Below, one piece after another: positions 22,779 to 33,890 of a stretch of DNA of 64,000 nt. Source of the stretch: Ovis canadensis (Eukaryota > Chordata > Mammalia > Artiodactyla > Bovidae); the NCBI RefSeq assembly GCF_042477335.2, contig NC_091260.1, forward strand, positions 62,955,501-63,019,500, written 5' to 3'. The notes below the pieces were generated by a model. It was not told the DNA's origin. It saw only the letters and a program-made list of their open reading frames with translations, and searched no databases. Within the stretch, counting starts at the first letter, position 1, and every line of letters begins with the position of its first letter. The position numbers and the translations under genes are program-made.

Positions 22779-23276
22779 GCAATAATTTATTTATTTATTT
22801 ATTTATTTTTTAATTTTTTTTTTGGTTGTCTATTTTATTTTATTTTTTTTTTTTCTCCGCTTTTGTTTTTGTTTTTTGTTTTTTTTTTTTTTTTAGTTTT
22901 TTATTTTTTACATTTTAAAATCTTTAATTCTTACATGCATTCCCAAACATGAACCCCCCTCCCACCTCCCTCCCCATAACATCTTTCTGGGTCATCCCCA
23001 TGCACCAGCCCCAAGCATGCTGCATCCTGCGTCAGACATAGACTGGCGATTCAATTCACATGATAGTATACATGTTAGAATGTCATTCTCCCAAATCATC
23101 CCACCCTCTCCCTCTCCCTCTGAGTCCAAAAGTCCGTTATACACATCTGTGTCTCTTTCCCTGTCTTGCATACAGGGTCGTCATTGCCATCTTCCTAAAT
23201 TCCATATATATGTGTTAGTATACTGTATTGGTATTTTTCTTTCTGGCTTACTTCACTCTGTATCACACCAGTCAGA

Positions 23277-23681
23277 ATGGCTGCGATCCAAAAATCTGCA
23301 AGCAATAAATGCTGGAGAGGGTGTGGAGAAAAGGGAACCCTCCTACACTGTTGGTGGGAATGCAAACTAGTACAGCCACTATGGAGAACAGTGTGGAGAT
23401 TCCTTAAAAAATTGCAAATAGAACTACCTTATGACCCAGCAATCCCACTTCTGGGCATACACACCGAGGAAACCAGAATTGAAAGAGACACATGTACCCC
23501 AATGTTCATCGCAGCACTGTTTATAATAGCCAGGACATGGAAACAACCTAGATGTCCATCAGCAGATGAATGGATAAGAAAGCTGTGGTACATATACACA
23601 ATGGAGTATTACTCAGCCATTAAAAAGAATTCATTTGAATCAGTTCTGATGAGATGGATGAAACCGAAGTTCACATTTTGA
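23277..23681 (+). pseudogene. L1-BT ORF2 C-terminus, inverted piece
   Basis: The frame gives a clean L1 ORF2 C-terminal sequence with [44 protein letters not shown] and [12 protein letters not shown]. The cysteine-rich C-terminal segment is intact. It is the 5' inverted part of the L1 insertion, so it is oriented opposite to the 3' UTR. No catalytic domain is present. Confidence 0.88.
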
Positions 23682-25332
23682 TACATAGATGCATTGCATA
23701 TTGAACCCAGCAGTTTGTCTTAATATACTCACTAATTTACTATTAGTGAGTCTATATAGACTGGCTAATTTTCCCATTGGAGTTTATTGATAATTTTCAT
23801 TGGCTCCGTACAAGTAACATATTTAGAATAGGCATTAAATACTTTTTGTGTGTTTATGATTGTTGTTTTCCATTATTCCAAAAGATATGCATTGGCTTGG
23901 CTTTATAAACTAGTCAGATTTTCAATGTAGGTAACAGATTATGTGTAGATAAAAGAGACCTGGACAGAGTGCATTGCTGACAGGACTGTTTAATCTGACA
24001 TAGTACCTGCATATCCAGACTTGGAGATCTAATATTCTGCAATAAGATTGGTTCAACATTTTTAAAAGACTAACATATAATTATTTGATTCCACAAAGAT
24101 TCATTTTTTAACTTTTAATTCAATGTGTTATAATCCATTAATGTCATTTTCTTTTCATGTTTACATTGTCTCAAATTTGGCCAATGTAAGTTCCTTCCAG
24201 CTGGTGCCAGAGTTCTTCTGTCATGTTCCCATCTGGTATTTTCAGAACATTTAACAGACTAAATTTAAAGCAACATGGAGAAAAATATGATATTTTCCAG
24301 CATGTTTAATACAGAAAAAAATAAAAACACTTTTCCATAGAAAGAAAAGCTGAAAACAAATTGCCCTTGTTGCTATAGATTCTTAATATTGCTACAACAT
24401 TGTGAAGAGAACAGTACTGATGATAGTAGTTAGAATAACACAATTTCAAGTTAAAGTTACTCTTATATTTTACATTTCTATGAAAGAATGTTATTTCCAG
24501 CAGAGAATCTTGAAATACTCAAGAAATAATATTTCAATATAAACTGTTCACTTTTCAAAACTTGAGTTGCTATTAATTTTTAATTGCCTCCTATAGAAAT
24601 AAAATTTTGCATTTTAGTTCTCCAATTAACTAAGCTTGACCATAATACCTAATTATACCTCATCAAATTAGATTATGCTATAAGAAAAAATCATTGATAT
24701 TTTGAAAGAATATTATTCTTAACAATATTTACCATGCCCACTTTATATGAAGTAGGACTTTCACACTTAGCCTGCTTGAAAACAAAATGAATAAAATGGC
24801 TCAATGAGGCTCCAAATATATATGTACATTTTTTTCTACAAAGTACATTTGGCACCATAAGTAATATCTTCTCAATATTTGATTTTATTATTTTTCAAAT
24901 GTCGGTGAATTGTTTGGAAATTTCTTCCATTGATGTCACCTAGGCTCACACATGCATCTGCATGTATCTGGTGGATATTACAGAGCTGGAGAGTCTAAGA
25001 TGACCTTATTCATAAATATCTTAAACATGAAGTGTGAAATATCAGTGGACCAATTTGTTACATCATCTTATTTACTGTCTCTACTTTCCAGGTCTCTCAC
25101 TTTCCTGCAAAATTTGTTGCAATCTGGGCAGTTCTTAAAAAGGATCTGAGTAATCCCCTATGGTATTTTATCTTCTGTTGGACTCAGTTCCATTACATTC
25201 TGTTTTACTGTGTTATGTTCTAGTTCAGTCTGTTCTTTATTTAAGAAATAATATTCTGATGTAAAATCCAACAACTTGGGGTTCCTGACTCACTAATAGG
25301 CAATGAGAATCTAACAAACTCATTTTGACAAA
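23681..25332. other. AT-rich DNA, nothing recognised
   Basis: About 1.65 kb without recognised repeats or exons. Confidence 0.5.
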
Positions 25333-26028
25333 ACGTCATTCACTGGAAGGGAAAATGGCAACCTGTTCCAGTATTCTTCCCTAGAGAACCCCATGAACAT
25401 CGGAAAGGCAAAAATATATGACACCAGAAGATGTCCTACAAGCAAGGTCTTAATGACCCAGATAACCATGATGTTGGGGTCAGTCACCTAGAGTCAGACA
25501 TCCTGGAATGTGAAGTCAAGTGGACCTTAGGAAGTATTGTGAAATGAACTGAAAGTTGCTCAGTTGTGTCTGACTCTGCCTCCCCATGGACTATATGATC
25601 CATGGAATTCTCCAGGCCAGAATTCTGGAGTGGGTGGCCATTTCCTTCTCTAGGGGATCTTCCCAACCCAGGGATCAAACCCAGGTCTTCTGCACTGCAG
25701 GCAGATCCTTTACCAACTGAGCCACCAGGGAAGCTAGGAAGTGTTACTATGAACAAATCTGGAGGTGACAGAATTCCAGCTGAGCTATTTCTTATCCTAA
25801 AGTTGATGCTGTTAAAGTGCTGCACTCAATATGCCAGCAAATTTGGAAAACTCAACAGTGGCCACAGGACTGGAAAAGGTCCGTTTTGATTCCAGTCCCT
25901 AAGAAAGGCAATGCCAAAGAATGCTCAAACTACTGTACAGTTGCACTCATTTCACATGGTACCAAGGTGATGGTGAAAATCCTTCAAGCAAGGCTTCAGC
26001 AGTATGTGAACAGAGAACTTCCAAATGA
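25333..26028 (+). mobile_element. BovB LINE, internally deleted, split by Bov-tA
   Basis: The BovB leader (actggaagggaaaatggca, ccccatgaacatcgg) passes at about 25425-25450 directly to sequence upstream of RT (aatgacccagataaccatg, gacatcctggaatgtgaag), so the endonuclease region is absent. A Bov-tA interrupts it at 25541-25734. RT sequence (IWKTQQWPQDWKRSV in 25817-26035) continues to a truncated end in a nearly NRELP position. It is older than the copy at 18873. Confidence 0.85.
25541..25734 (-). mobile_element. Bov-tA SINE nested in BovB
   Basis: It runs from the tail (gctcagttgtgtctgactc) to the head (actgagccaccagggaag). TAGGAAGT at 25528-25535 and 25735-25742 is the target duplication, and the BovB reading continues on both sides. 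Confidence 0.93.
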
Positions 26029-26639
26029 GACTTAGGTCTCCTACATGGAGACAACATATGAAACTTTCAGGAATAATTTTGACTTTATGTGACTTTGGAC
26101 AACTAAATGCCATGGAAGCCACAATGTGTGTTTCATTTTCTCATCCAAACATGGAATTAAGAAAATCAAGCATAAGGAAAGTAAAAATGGAGATATGTAA
26201 ATATACACTTAAATATATGTATATACACTTACACATCTATATAAAATTTCCCAAAGAAACTGATAATATAATATTTGAAACAAATAAATGAAAACTTCTA
26301 AGTAACCACATAAAACCTTATTTCCTAAATAAAAACTATGCATTTGGGCTTATTAAAAATTTAGCATTATAAAACTTCAAAATTATTCATGAAAATATAC
26401 ATTTTTTATTGTTAAAAATTTAAATGTATATCTTGGTAAATATAGAATACGATAATTAATCTTGGGCATGATTCTCAAATATACTCAATATTCTTAATAA
26501 GACAAAGGTTTTAAGTTGTGAATGTTATAAACATATTATGTTTTCAATTTTATATAAGTAGAAATTGAGACAGCCAAAGAAAAAAGGACATAATAACAAT
26601 CTTACAAAGAAGGAAATAAGCGTAGATATACTAAGAATT
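26029..26639. other. AT-rich DNA, nothing recognised
   Basis: No feature recognised. Confidence 0.5.
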
Positions 26640-26650
26640 GAGTTTAAACA

Positions 26651-26859
26651 GGCTTTCCTGGTGGCTCAGCAGTAAAGAATCTGCCTGCCAATGCAAAAGA
26701 CATGGATTTGAACCCTGAGTGGGGAAGAAACCCTGGAGAAGGAAGTAGCAACCCACCCTAGTATTCTTGCCTGGTAAATCCCATGGACAGGGGAGCCTGG
26801 TGGGCTACAGTCCATAGAGTCACAAAAAGTCAGGCACAATTTAGCAACTAAACAACAAG
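26651..26859 (+). mobile_element. Bov-tA SINE
   Basis: It has a complete head (ggctttcctggtggctcag), body and tail ending in actaaacaacaa. Flanks GAGTTTAAACAGG (26640-26652) and GAGTCCAAACAGG (26860-26872) match at 11 of 13 positions. Confidence 0.92.
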
Positions 26860-27071
26860 GAGTCCAAACAGGAGGAAAGAAAAGTAAGGTGATTTATTAG
26901 TTGACTTATACAGTTAGCCAGTTTGAGCTCAGGAGCTAGATATTGAATATTTTACAAAGTGGGACATACAACACATTATTTTCCAACACGGATACTAACA
27001 AACATCATAAAAATCCCATAAAGAAAAATCATTATACTTTCAGTTTATAGTACAAAAAAACTAGTACATAG

Positions 27072-27742
27072 TTTAGTTCAGTTCAGTTCAGATCAGTCGC
27101 TCAGTCATGTCTGACTCTTTGCGACCCCATGAATCGCAGCACGCCAGGCCTTCCCATCCACCACCATTTCCCAGAGTTCACTCAGACTCACATCCATCAA
27201 ATCCATGATGCCATCCAGCAATCTCATCCTCGGTCGTCCCCTTCTCCTCCTGCCCCCAATCCTTCCCAGCATGAAGTCTTTTCCAATGAGTCAACTCTTC
27301 GCATGAGGTGCCCAAAGTACTGGAGTTTCAGCTTTAGCATCATTCCTTCCAAAGAAATCCCAGGGCTGATCTCCTTCAGAATGGACTGATTGGATCTCCT
27401 TGCAGTCCAAGGGACTCTCAAGAGTCTTCTCCAACACCACAGTTCAAAAGCATCAATTCTTCGGTGCTCAGCCTTCTTCAGTCCAACTCTCACATCCATA
27501 CATGACCACAGGAAAAACCATAGTCTTGACTATGCAGACCTTAGTCGGCAGAGTAATGTCCCTGCTTTTGAATATACTATCTAGGTTGGTCATAACTTTT
27601 CTTCCAAGGAGTAAGCGTCTTTTAATTTCATGGCTGCAGTCACCATCTGCAGTGATTTTGGAGCCCCAAAAATAAAGTCTGACACTGTTTCTACTGTTTC
27701 CCCATCTATTTCCCATGAAGTGATGGGACCAGATTCCATGAT
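27072..27742 (-). mobile_element. BovB LINE, 5'-truncated
   Basis: From the 3' end (ttagttcagttcagttcag) to a truncation inside the RT C-terminal region (gatgggaccagattccatg). Minus frames at 27224-27499 and 27468-27818 carry [13 protein letters not shown] and HEIKRRLLLGRKVM. The frame breaks near 27480 by a short deletion in the ESWTVKKAE segment. No clear target duplication. Confidence 0.93.
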
Positions 27743-28140
27743 TGGAAATTTGACAGAAAGGTGTAGGGTTACTATTCATTGGAATTTTTGACAAGAAAGA
27801 ACAAAATAGAAAAAACAAAAAAACAAAAAACTATTGTGTATTTTTGAGCTTCATAATAGGTGTCCTTCCTTTTGTCATTTGCTCTGAGGACCTAGAACAG
27901 ATCTATTCTAGGAAATGAGCCTTAAAGGATAGTTAATACAAAGTGCAGCAGTAGAAAACATTTCTTCTCATATTAAACCCTCTCACTTCAGGTTGTTCTT
28001 GGTTTCCCCCATCTAAAGGGAAAGATCTGCAATGGCTCCAGTGAATTAAGGTTAATTGAGCTGCTTCAGAATAAAAGAAGTCAAGTATATATGATATCCT
28101 TTTTTCTATCCTGATTTGACAACAATTTTAAATTATTATT
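27743..28140. other. AT-rich DNA with A-rich run
   Basis: It contains an A-rich stretch near 27800-27833. Nothing else recognised. Confidence 0.5.
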
Positions 28141-28192
28141 GGCAGATTCATGTTGATGTATGGCAAAACCAATACGATATTGTAAAGTAATT
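28141..28192 (+). mobile_element. L1-BT 3' end, first half
   Basis: The sequence ggcagattcatgttgatg, tggcaaaaccaatacgat and attgtaaagtaatt is the ruminant L1 3' terminus. A BovB interrupts it, and it resumes at about 29119. Confidence 0.85.
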
Positions 28193-29118
28193 CAACTCAG
28201 TTCAGTTCAGTTCAGTTGCTCATTCGTGTCCAGATCTTTGCAACCCCATGAATCACAGCACACCAGGCCTCCCTGTCCATCACCAATGCCTGGAGTGCAC
28301 TCAAACTCATGTCCATCCAGTAGGTGATGCCATCCAGCCATCTCATCCTCTGTCGTCCCCTTCTCCTCCTGCTCCCAATCCCTCCCAGCATCAGAGTCTT
28401 TTCCAATGAGTCAACTCTTCGCATGAGGTGCCCAAAGTACTGGAGTTGCAGCTTTAGCATCATTCCTTCCAAAGAAATCCCAGGGCTGATCTCTTTCAGA
28501 ATGGACTGGTTGGATCTCCTTGCAGTCCAAGGGACTCTCAAGAGTCTTCTCCAACACCACAGTTCAAAAGCATCAATTTTTCATCACTCTGCTTTCTTCA
28601 CAGTCCAACTCTCACATCCATACATTACTACTGGAAAAACCATAGCCTTGACTAGATGGACCTTTGTTGGCAAAGGAATGTCTCTGCTTTTCAACATGCT
28701 ATCTAGGTAGGTCATAACTTTTCTTCCAAGGAGTAAGCGCCTTAATTTCATGGCTGCAATCACCATCTGCAGTGATTTTGTAGCCCCCCAAAATAAAGTC
28801 TGACACTGTTTCCACTGTTTCCCCATCTATTTCCCATGGAGTGATGGGACCAGATGCCATGATCTTAGTTTTCTGAATGTTGAGATTTAAGCCAACTTTT
28901 TCTTTCTCCTCTTTCACTTTCATCAAGAGGCTTTTTAGCTCCTCTTCACTTTCTACCATAAGGGTGGTGTCATCTGCATATCTGAGGTTATTGATATTTC
29001 TCCCGGCCATCTTGATTCCAGCTTGTGCTTCTTCCAGCCCATTGTTTCTCCTGATGTACTCTGCATATAAGCTAAATAAACAGGGTTACAATATACAGCC
29101 TTGACATACTCCTTTTCC
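28193..29118 (-). mobile_element. BovB LINE inserted in an L1 3' end
   Basis: The minus strand spans the RT motif C region to the 3' end. The frame at 28699-29010 has NNLRYADDTTLMVESEEELK and 28212-28541 has [17 protein letters not shown] and [16 protein letters not shown]. The L1 3' sequence continues on either side with TAATT repeated at both joints, so BovB is the younger. Confidence 0.93.
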
Positions 29119-29172
29119 TAATTAGCCTCCAATTAAATTAAATAAATTTATACTAAAAATAAATAAATAAAT
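29119..29172 (+). mobile_element. L1-BT 3' end, second half with tail
   Basis: Completes the L1 terminus (aattagcctccaattaaatt) and a tail of aataaa units ending at about 29172. Confidence 0.8.
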
Positions 29173-29650
29173 AGATGGACTTTTGCTGACAAAGTAACGT
29201 CTCTGCTTTTTAACATGCTATCTAGGTTGGTCATTACTTTCCTTCCAAGGAGTAAGCGTCTTTTAATTTCATGGCTGCAATCACCATCTGCAGTGATTTT
29301 GGAGCCCAGAAAAATAAAGTCAGCCATTGTTTCCACTGTTTCTCCATCTATTTCCCATGAAGTGATGTGACCAGATGCCATGATCTTAGTTTTCTGAATG
29401 TTGAGCTTTAGGCCAAATTTTCACTCTCCTCTTTCACTTTCATCAAGAAGCTCTTTAGTTCCTCTTCACTTTCTGCCATAAGGGTGGTATCATATGCATA
29501 TCTGAGGTTATTGATATTTCTCCTGGCAATCTTGATTCCAGCTTATGCATCTTCCAGCCCAGCGTTTCTCATGATGTACTCTGCATAGAAGTTAAATAAG
29601 CAGGGTGACAATATACAGCCTTGACGTACCCCTTTTCCTTTTTGGAACAA
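29173..29650 (-). mobile_element. BovB fragment, both ends missing
   Basis: It covers RT from about motif B to the C-terminal SKVHL region. The frame at 29148-29381 has ADFIFLGSKITADGDCSHEI. It starts exactly at the L1 tail. Its 3' part is not found to the left of the L1, so that part was lost or the element was rearranged. Confidence 0.88.
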
Positions 29651-30172
29651 GAACTTAGCCAAGAGTTAAAGCCAGATAGTCAGGAGATCCCAGAGATATT
29701 CCAGCAGTAAATCAACTCTATCTTACACTCTCACAGTGTACAATACACTATTTTAAACCCAGAGGATGCAGCAGGAAACAAAAGGGAGTATTTTCTATTT
29801 ACCTGGAGGAGACAAAATAAATAAGTTGAATAAATATTTGTTAACTACACAGTGGTGATGTTATGGAGAAAATGAAAAGAGGACAAAAGATGTGTTGTCA
29901 GAGGTGATGCAATTGTTATTTTAAATCTAGTGGCCAGAATGACTTAATTTGCAAAAAGTGAGTAAAGACATGAAGGAAAAGGAGTGAGTCTTGTTTTTTG
30001 TCTGGGCAAAGAACAATCTAGGCTGAGGATATAGCTAGTTTACAAACCTTGAAATGAGGCATAGTGTATTGTTCTAGAACTGATGAAGTCAGTGTAACTT
30101 GAAGACTTGTAGGAGGAATTGAAATGACAGAGCTAAATGGAGGCAGATTGCATAGGACTTTCCTGTGTGTGT
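29651..30172 (+). repeat. Ancient mammalian interspersed repeat, segment B (part)
   Basis: From about 29,790 onwards phrases such as ggtgatgttatggagaaaat, tgacttaatttgc, aggctgaggatatagc and gaagtcagtgtaact fit the same old family as 11166-11440, a different part of its consensus. It continues after the Bov-tA at 30419-30560 (gagtgagatagaaagttgct, caaaggaatgttataac). Family name uncertain. Before 29,790 nothing is recognised. Confidence 0.4.
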
Positions 30173-30179
30173 TTTGGCT

Positions 30180-30216
30180 GGAGGGTGTGGGCTGGGGGTG
30201 GGGGTGGGGATGGGGG
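30180..30216 (+). repeat. G-rich simple repeat
   Basis: GGGTG-type units at the edge of the following SINE, the only G-rich run of this kind in the window. It could form a G-quadruplex, but this is inference. Confidence 0.8.
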
Positions 30217-30418
30217 CGTGCTTTATCATGTCAGACTCTTTGTGACTCCATGGACTGTAGACCGCCAGGATCCTCTGTCCATGGAATTTTCCAGGCAGGA
30301 ATCCTGGAGCCCATTGCCATTTCCTACTCCAGGGAATCTTCCCCACCCAGGGATAGAACCAGTATCATTTGTCTCCTGCATTGGCAAGAGGATTCTTTAC
30401 CACTGCCCCACCTAGGAA
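30217..30418 (-). mobile_element. Bov-tA SINE
   Basis: It runs from the tail (atgtcagactctttgtgac) to the head (ccactgccccacctaggaa). It splits an ancient repeat. Confidence 0.92.
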
Positions 30419-30560
30419 ATGTTAGGCTCTTGTAAAGACCTGTTTTTCCTGAGTGAGATAGAAAGTTGCTGGAGGGTGTTAAACAAAGGAATGTTATAAC
30501 TTGTTGGTTGCTGTGCTTAAAAAAGAATAAAGGAAGGTAACAACAGAAGCAGAAAAATAT

Positions 30561-31145
30561 TTGTGGGAGCTGCAAATTCAGATACAGGTTAAGGCTGACT
30601 TTGACTGGCCATCTGTATATCTCAAAAACAATATAGTCCTGCCTCAGAGTACCTTCAGGGAAGTTTAAAACTTTAAACAGCACATTATAAATCATTAGCA
30701 GCCTATCTCATCCTTGTCTTGGTCAAGGGTAATAGCAGACTTCCTTGTATCTCTAGAGATAATCCTAGAGCCTTCCCATGAGATATAAGATAGTGCTTTC
30801 ATACACAGCCCAGTTTCCTGACGGCAAGGCTTTTTAATTATAAATTGCAAATAGTATCATTTTTCTTTCTGCATCTTTTGTACCATTTACAAAACAGAAA
30901 AAAAAATAGTGCCAAATTACTAGCTATGCATATCATCCAATAAAATATTTTTTTAAGAAATAACTCAGTTAATTAAATAGTACAGCACAAACTGCTTTAA
31001 AACAATACACAATCTCAACAATTATTTTACCTCTTTTGACCATTACCCTTTTTCATTTTTTGTCTGCATTTTGCCTGCATTTTAATTGTCTTCTTTAGTG
31101 CTTATCATAAAATTTTGCCTGCACAATTTATAATTCTCTTATGAA
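30561..31145. other. AT-rich DNA, nothing recognised
   Basis: No feature recognised. Confidence 0.5.
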
Positions 31146-31372
31146 GAATGGACGCATGCTAAGTCACTTCAGTCGTGTCTCACTCTTTGAAACCCTATGT
31201 ATCATAACCTGCCAGGCTCTTCTATCCATGGGGTTCTCCAGGAAAGAATACTGGAGTGCATTGCCATGCCCTCCTCCAGAGGATCTTTCTGACCCAGGAA
31301 TCAAATCCATGTCTCTTAGGTCTCCTACATTGGCAGGCAGGTTCTTTACCACTGAGCCACCTGGGAACCCAC
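31146..31372 (-). mobile_element. Bov-tA2-type SINE
   Basis: It includes the gcatgctaagtcacttcag terminus typical of the Bov-tA2 type and ends in the tRNA head (ccactgagccacctgggaac). About 225 bp, complete. Confidence 0.92.
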
Positions 31373-31936
31373 TTTCAAAGCACAGAAAGAACTTCTGTTT
31401 TTCTTCTAACAAGATATAAACCATAAATTTCTCTATTCGTCTTTAAACCTCCCTGCTTACTCTACTTTTGTGTATTTTTATTATTTGTCCACATCTTTAA
31501 ACTCTTGAATTTATCAGCATACATTTTATTTACATTATTATTTATGTTCAATCCTTCCTTAAATTTAGAGATATTCCACCATCCTATTTTACCCTTTATT
31601 TTTTTATTGCACTCTCTCATATATATATATATATGTAACTTTTCATGCTTAGGTTTATTTTTAGTTATTTCTTCAGAGATTGTGTGGGTAGTAAAACCTC
31701 CTGCCTTGGTATACCACAGAGAATGTCATTATACCATTTTTGCTATTAAAGAAATATTTGGAACATTCTCATGCTTATGGCTCAGTGGATTCTTCCTTTA
31801 CTCAAAGATCTTGTTAGTTTTTCTTCAATTAAAGGGACATAAGACCTTAGTAGCTGGCTATATCCCTATGATTATTATAGTCTCAGTCTCAGGCATGTAT
31901 CCTGTTTGGCTAACTTTGTGGTTAAATTAACTTATG
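31373..31936. other. AT-rich DNA with (AT)n
   Basis: It holds an (AT)n run at about 31619-31634. The 141-codon frame at 31505-31930 has no recognised motif and spans this simple run. Confidence 0.5.
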
Positions 31937-32141
31937 TGTACTCAGTAACTCAGTCATGTCTGACTCTTTGCAACCCATGGACTGTAGCCCACCATGCTCC
32001 TCTGTCCATGGGATTCTCCAGGCAAGAATACCAGAGTGGGTTGCCTTTTTCTTCTCCAGGGGATCTTTCTGACCCAGAGGTCATGTCTCCTGCACTGGCA
32101 GACAGAAGATTCCTTAACACTGAGCCACCAGGGAAGCTTGA
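31937..32141 (-). mobile_element. Bov-tA SINE
   Basis: From gtactcagtaactcagtcat to actgagccaccagggaagc, complete, with moderate divergence and a small deletion in the head-proximal region. Confidence 0.92.
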
Positions 32142-33090
32142 AATAGACATATACAAGTTAATTTTTTTCAATTCTTAATCTCATTATTTTAGTGAATGTA
32201 GTCTCAATTTTGTGTCCACAGGAATAGTAAATTCAATTGGTTTTATAACTGCTTTTATATAAAATCACTTATGTCAAAATATATGAATATCACCTCACAA
32301 TGAGAATTTCTTTGATTGGATTATGTGCACACATCCACACACATTGTTTCTACAAATTCATTAACTCTTCAAATTTCTACAGATTTTTGTAACAGTACAC
32401 ATTTGTTAATGCATTACACATATGTTAATGCTTATTTATTTTCTTATTCATAGTAGCTTTATGTTCTTACAATGCTTGTGAAGCTTATTACTTTGGGGGC
32501 TATGCACAATGCTCTGTGAGCTTTCAGGTTTGTTTCACACTTAAAAAATTGACTTTCAGTGTCTTCAGGTTCATGTGACATGCATGATTACATGGGTATA
32601 TATACTCTCCGACCTGAATTAATAGTACATCAATACTAAGCAAGAAAAACATCTAAAAGAAAGAAAGGTAGTGTGCTATAAGTGGGCAAAATGTTGGAAG
32701 AATTTCTTAGAAATAGAAAGAGAAAAAGAATGGAAATTGATTGGTGAACAATTAAGCATAAAAGCTCTCAACCTAACAAGTTTAGGAGATGACGCCATAA
32801 ATTAACAGAACATTCCTTAAAGAAGCTGTGAGAACTCTGAGCTTCACAATGGTGAGAGTCATGGGGTGCTTTTTAGAACCATGAGGGATAGCTAGAGTGG
32901 CCATCCTATCCTTTTTTCTCATGAATTTAAAGCCATTTTCTGTAAAAATTCACTCAGGGATAGAAATGAGAATAAAAAAGAAAACAGTGATATCTAATTG
33001 GTCCCTAGATCTAATGCTAGCTCCCACCCCAAACATACTTAAAATAAATCTCTGTCCTGTTGACTCAGAGATCCTTCCAATTATTTATTG
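32142..33090. other. AT-rich DNA, nothing recognised
   Basis: No repeat or exon recognised. Confidence 0.5.
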
Positions 33091-33129
<39 letters not shown>

Positions 33130-33162
33130 CACACATATATAGAGTGAGAGAGAGTGAGCGCA
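33091..33162 (+). repeat. (CA)n then (GA)n microsatellite
   Basis: About 24 CA-type units with one CG interruption, then a short TA and GA stretch. Likely polymorphic in length. Confidence 0.95.
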
Positions 33163-33164
33163 CC

Positions 33165-33440
33165 ACTCTTACTATGTTCCAGCTATTCTTTTAAGATCTT
33201 GTACATGTCAGCAAGCAAAACAACAGTCTTTGCATTCATTAACCTTACGTTTAGCAGGGAACAGCCGCAGTGAACAAAAAGAAAAACAAGCAAATGGAAA
33301 GGATAGAAGAAAAAAGCAGTGTTTCAAAAGTGATTTTGGTATGAAAGAATTGATAATTGGATTCAGTACTAAATAAGGTAGTCAGGTTAGGAATTGTGGA
33401 TGATTTGAAATGTAGCAAAAAAATAATGATGATGGAGAGA
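33165..33440 (+). repeat. Ancient mammalian interspersed repeat, segment C
   Basis: Contains actatgttccagctattc followed by gcattcattaaccttacg and gaacaaaaagaaaaacaagc, which look like a third, 5'-proximal part of the old family seen at 11.2 and 29.8 kb. Low certainty. Confidence 0.35.
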
Positions 33441-33890
33441 GCCACACTGATGTGATGATTATACCACAGTGTGAATGTATTTAATGCTACTGAATTGTAT
33501 ATTTACAAATAGTTAAAATGACATTATGTTAGCTATATTTTACAATAGTTTAAAAATGAGCTATCAAACCACAGAAAAGGTCATAGGTAAACCTTACTGC
33601 ATATTGCTGAATTATAAAAAAGAATGCGAAAAGGTTGCATACTCCATGATCCCAGTAACATGGCATTCTGGAAAAGGCAAAGTACAAAGATGGCAAAAAG
33701 ATCAGTAGTTACTAGGGGTTTGAGGGAGGGAAGGAGAGAAGATTCAATAGGTGAACTTAGGGGATTTATTTTTTAAGAGTAGTGGAACTATTCTATATAC
33801 TTTAATTCTGGGTGCATAACACTGTATTTTCCAAAACATTTTACAGTACAAAGAATGAAATGTAATATATAATTGTAAAAAGTCATTTGA
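33441..33890 (+). mobile_element. Old L1 (L1M type) 3' ends
   Basis: Two L1M-like 3' UTR stretches: 33446-33555 (tgatgattataccacagtg, gctactgaattgtatat) and 33565-33890 (aaaccacagaaaaggtcat, atggcattctggaaaaggc, gatcagtagttactagggg, gtggaactattctatat). Both are strongly diverged. Family assignment is from memory of old mammalian L1 3' ends. Confidence 0.68.

Larger units (their letters stand above)
22440..23663 (-). mobile_element. L1-BT insertion with 3' transduction and 5' inversion
   Basis: The 17-mers CCGAAGTTGACATTTTG (22423-22439) and CCGAAGTTCACATTTTG (23664-23680) differ at one base and bound the whole unit. On the minus strand it consists of an inverted ORF2 end (23264-23663), the L1 3' UTR (about 22900-23263), an A-rich tail (22779-22900), about 315 bp of non-L1 sequence (22464-22778) and a second poly-A (22443-22463 as T). 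This is the structure expected of read-through transcription combined with twin priming. Confidence 0.88.

Noticed and set aside
31505..31930. 141-codon open frame
   Set aside because: It crosses an (AT)n run that keeps a frame open, and has no family motif.
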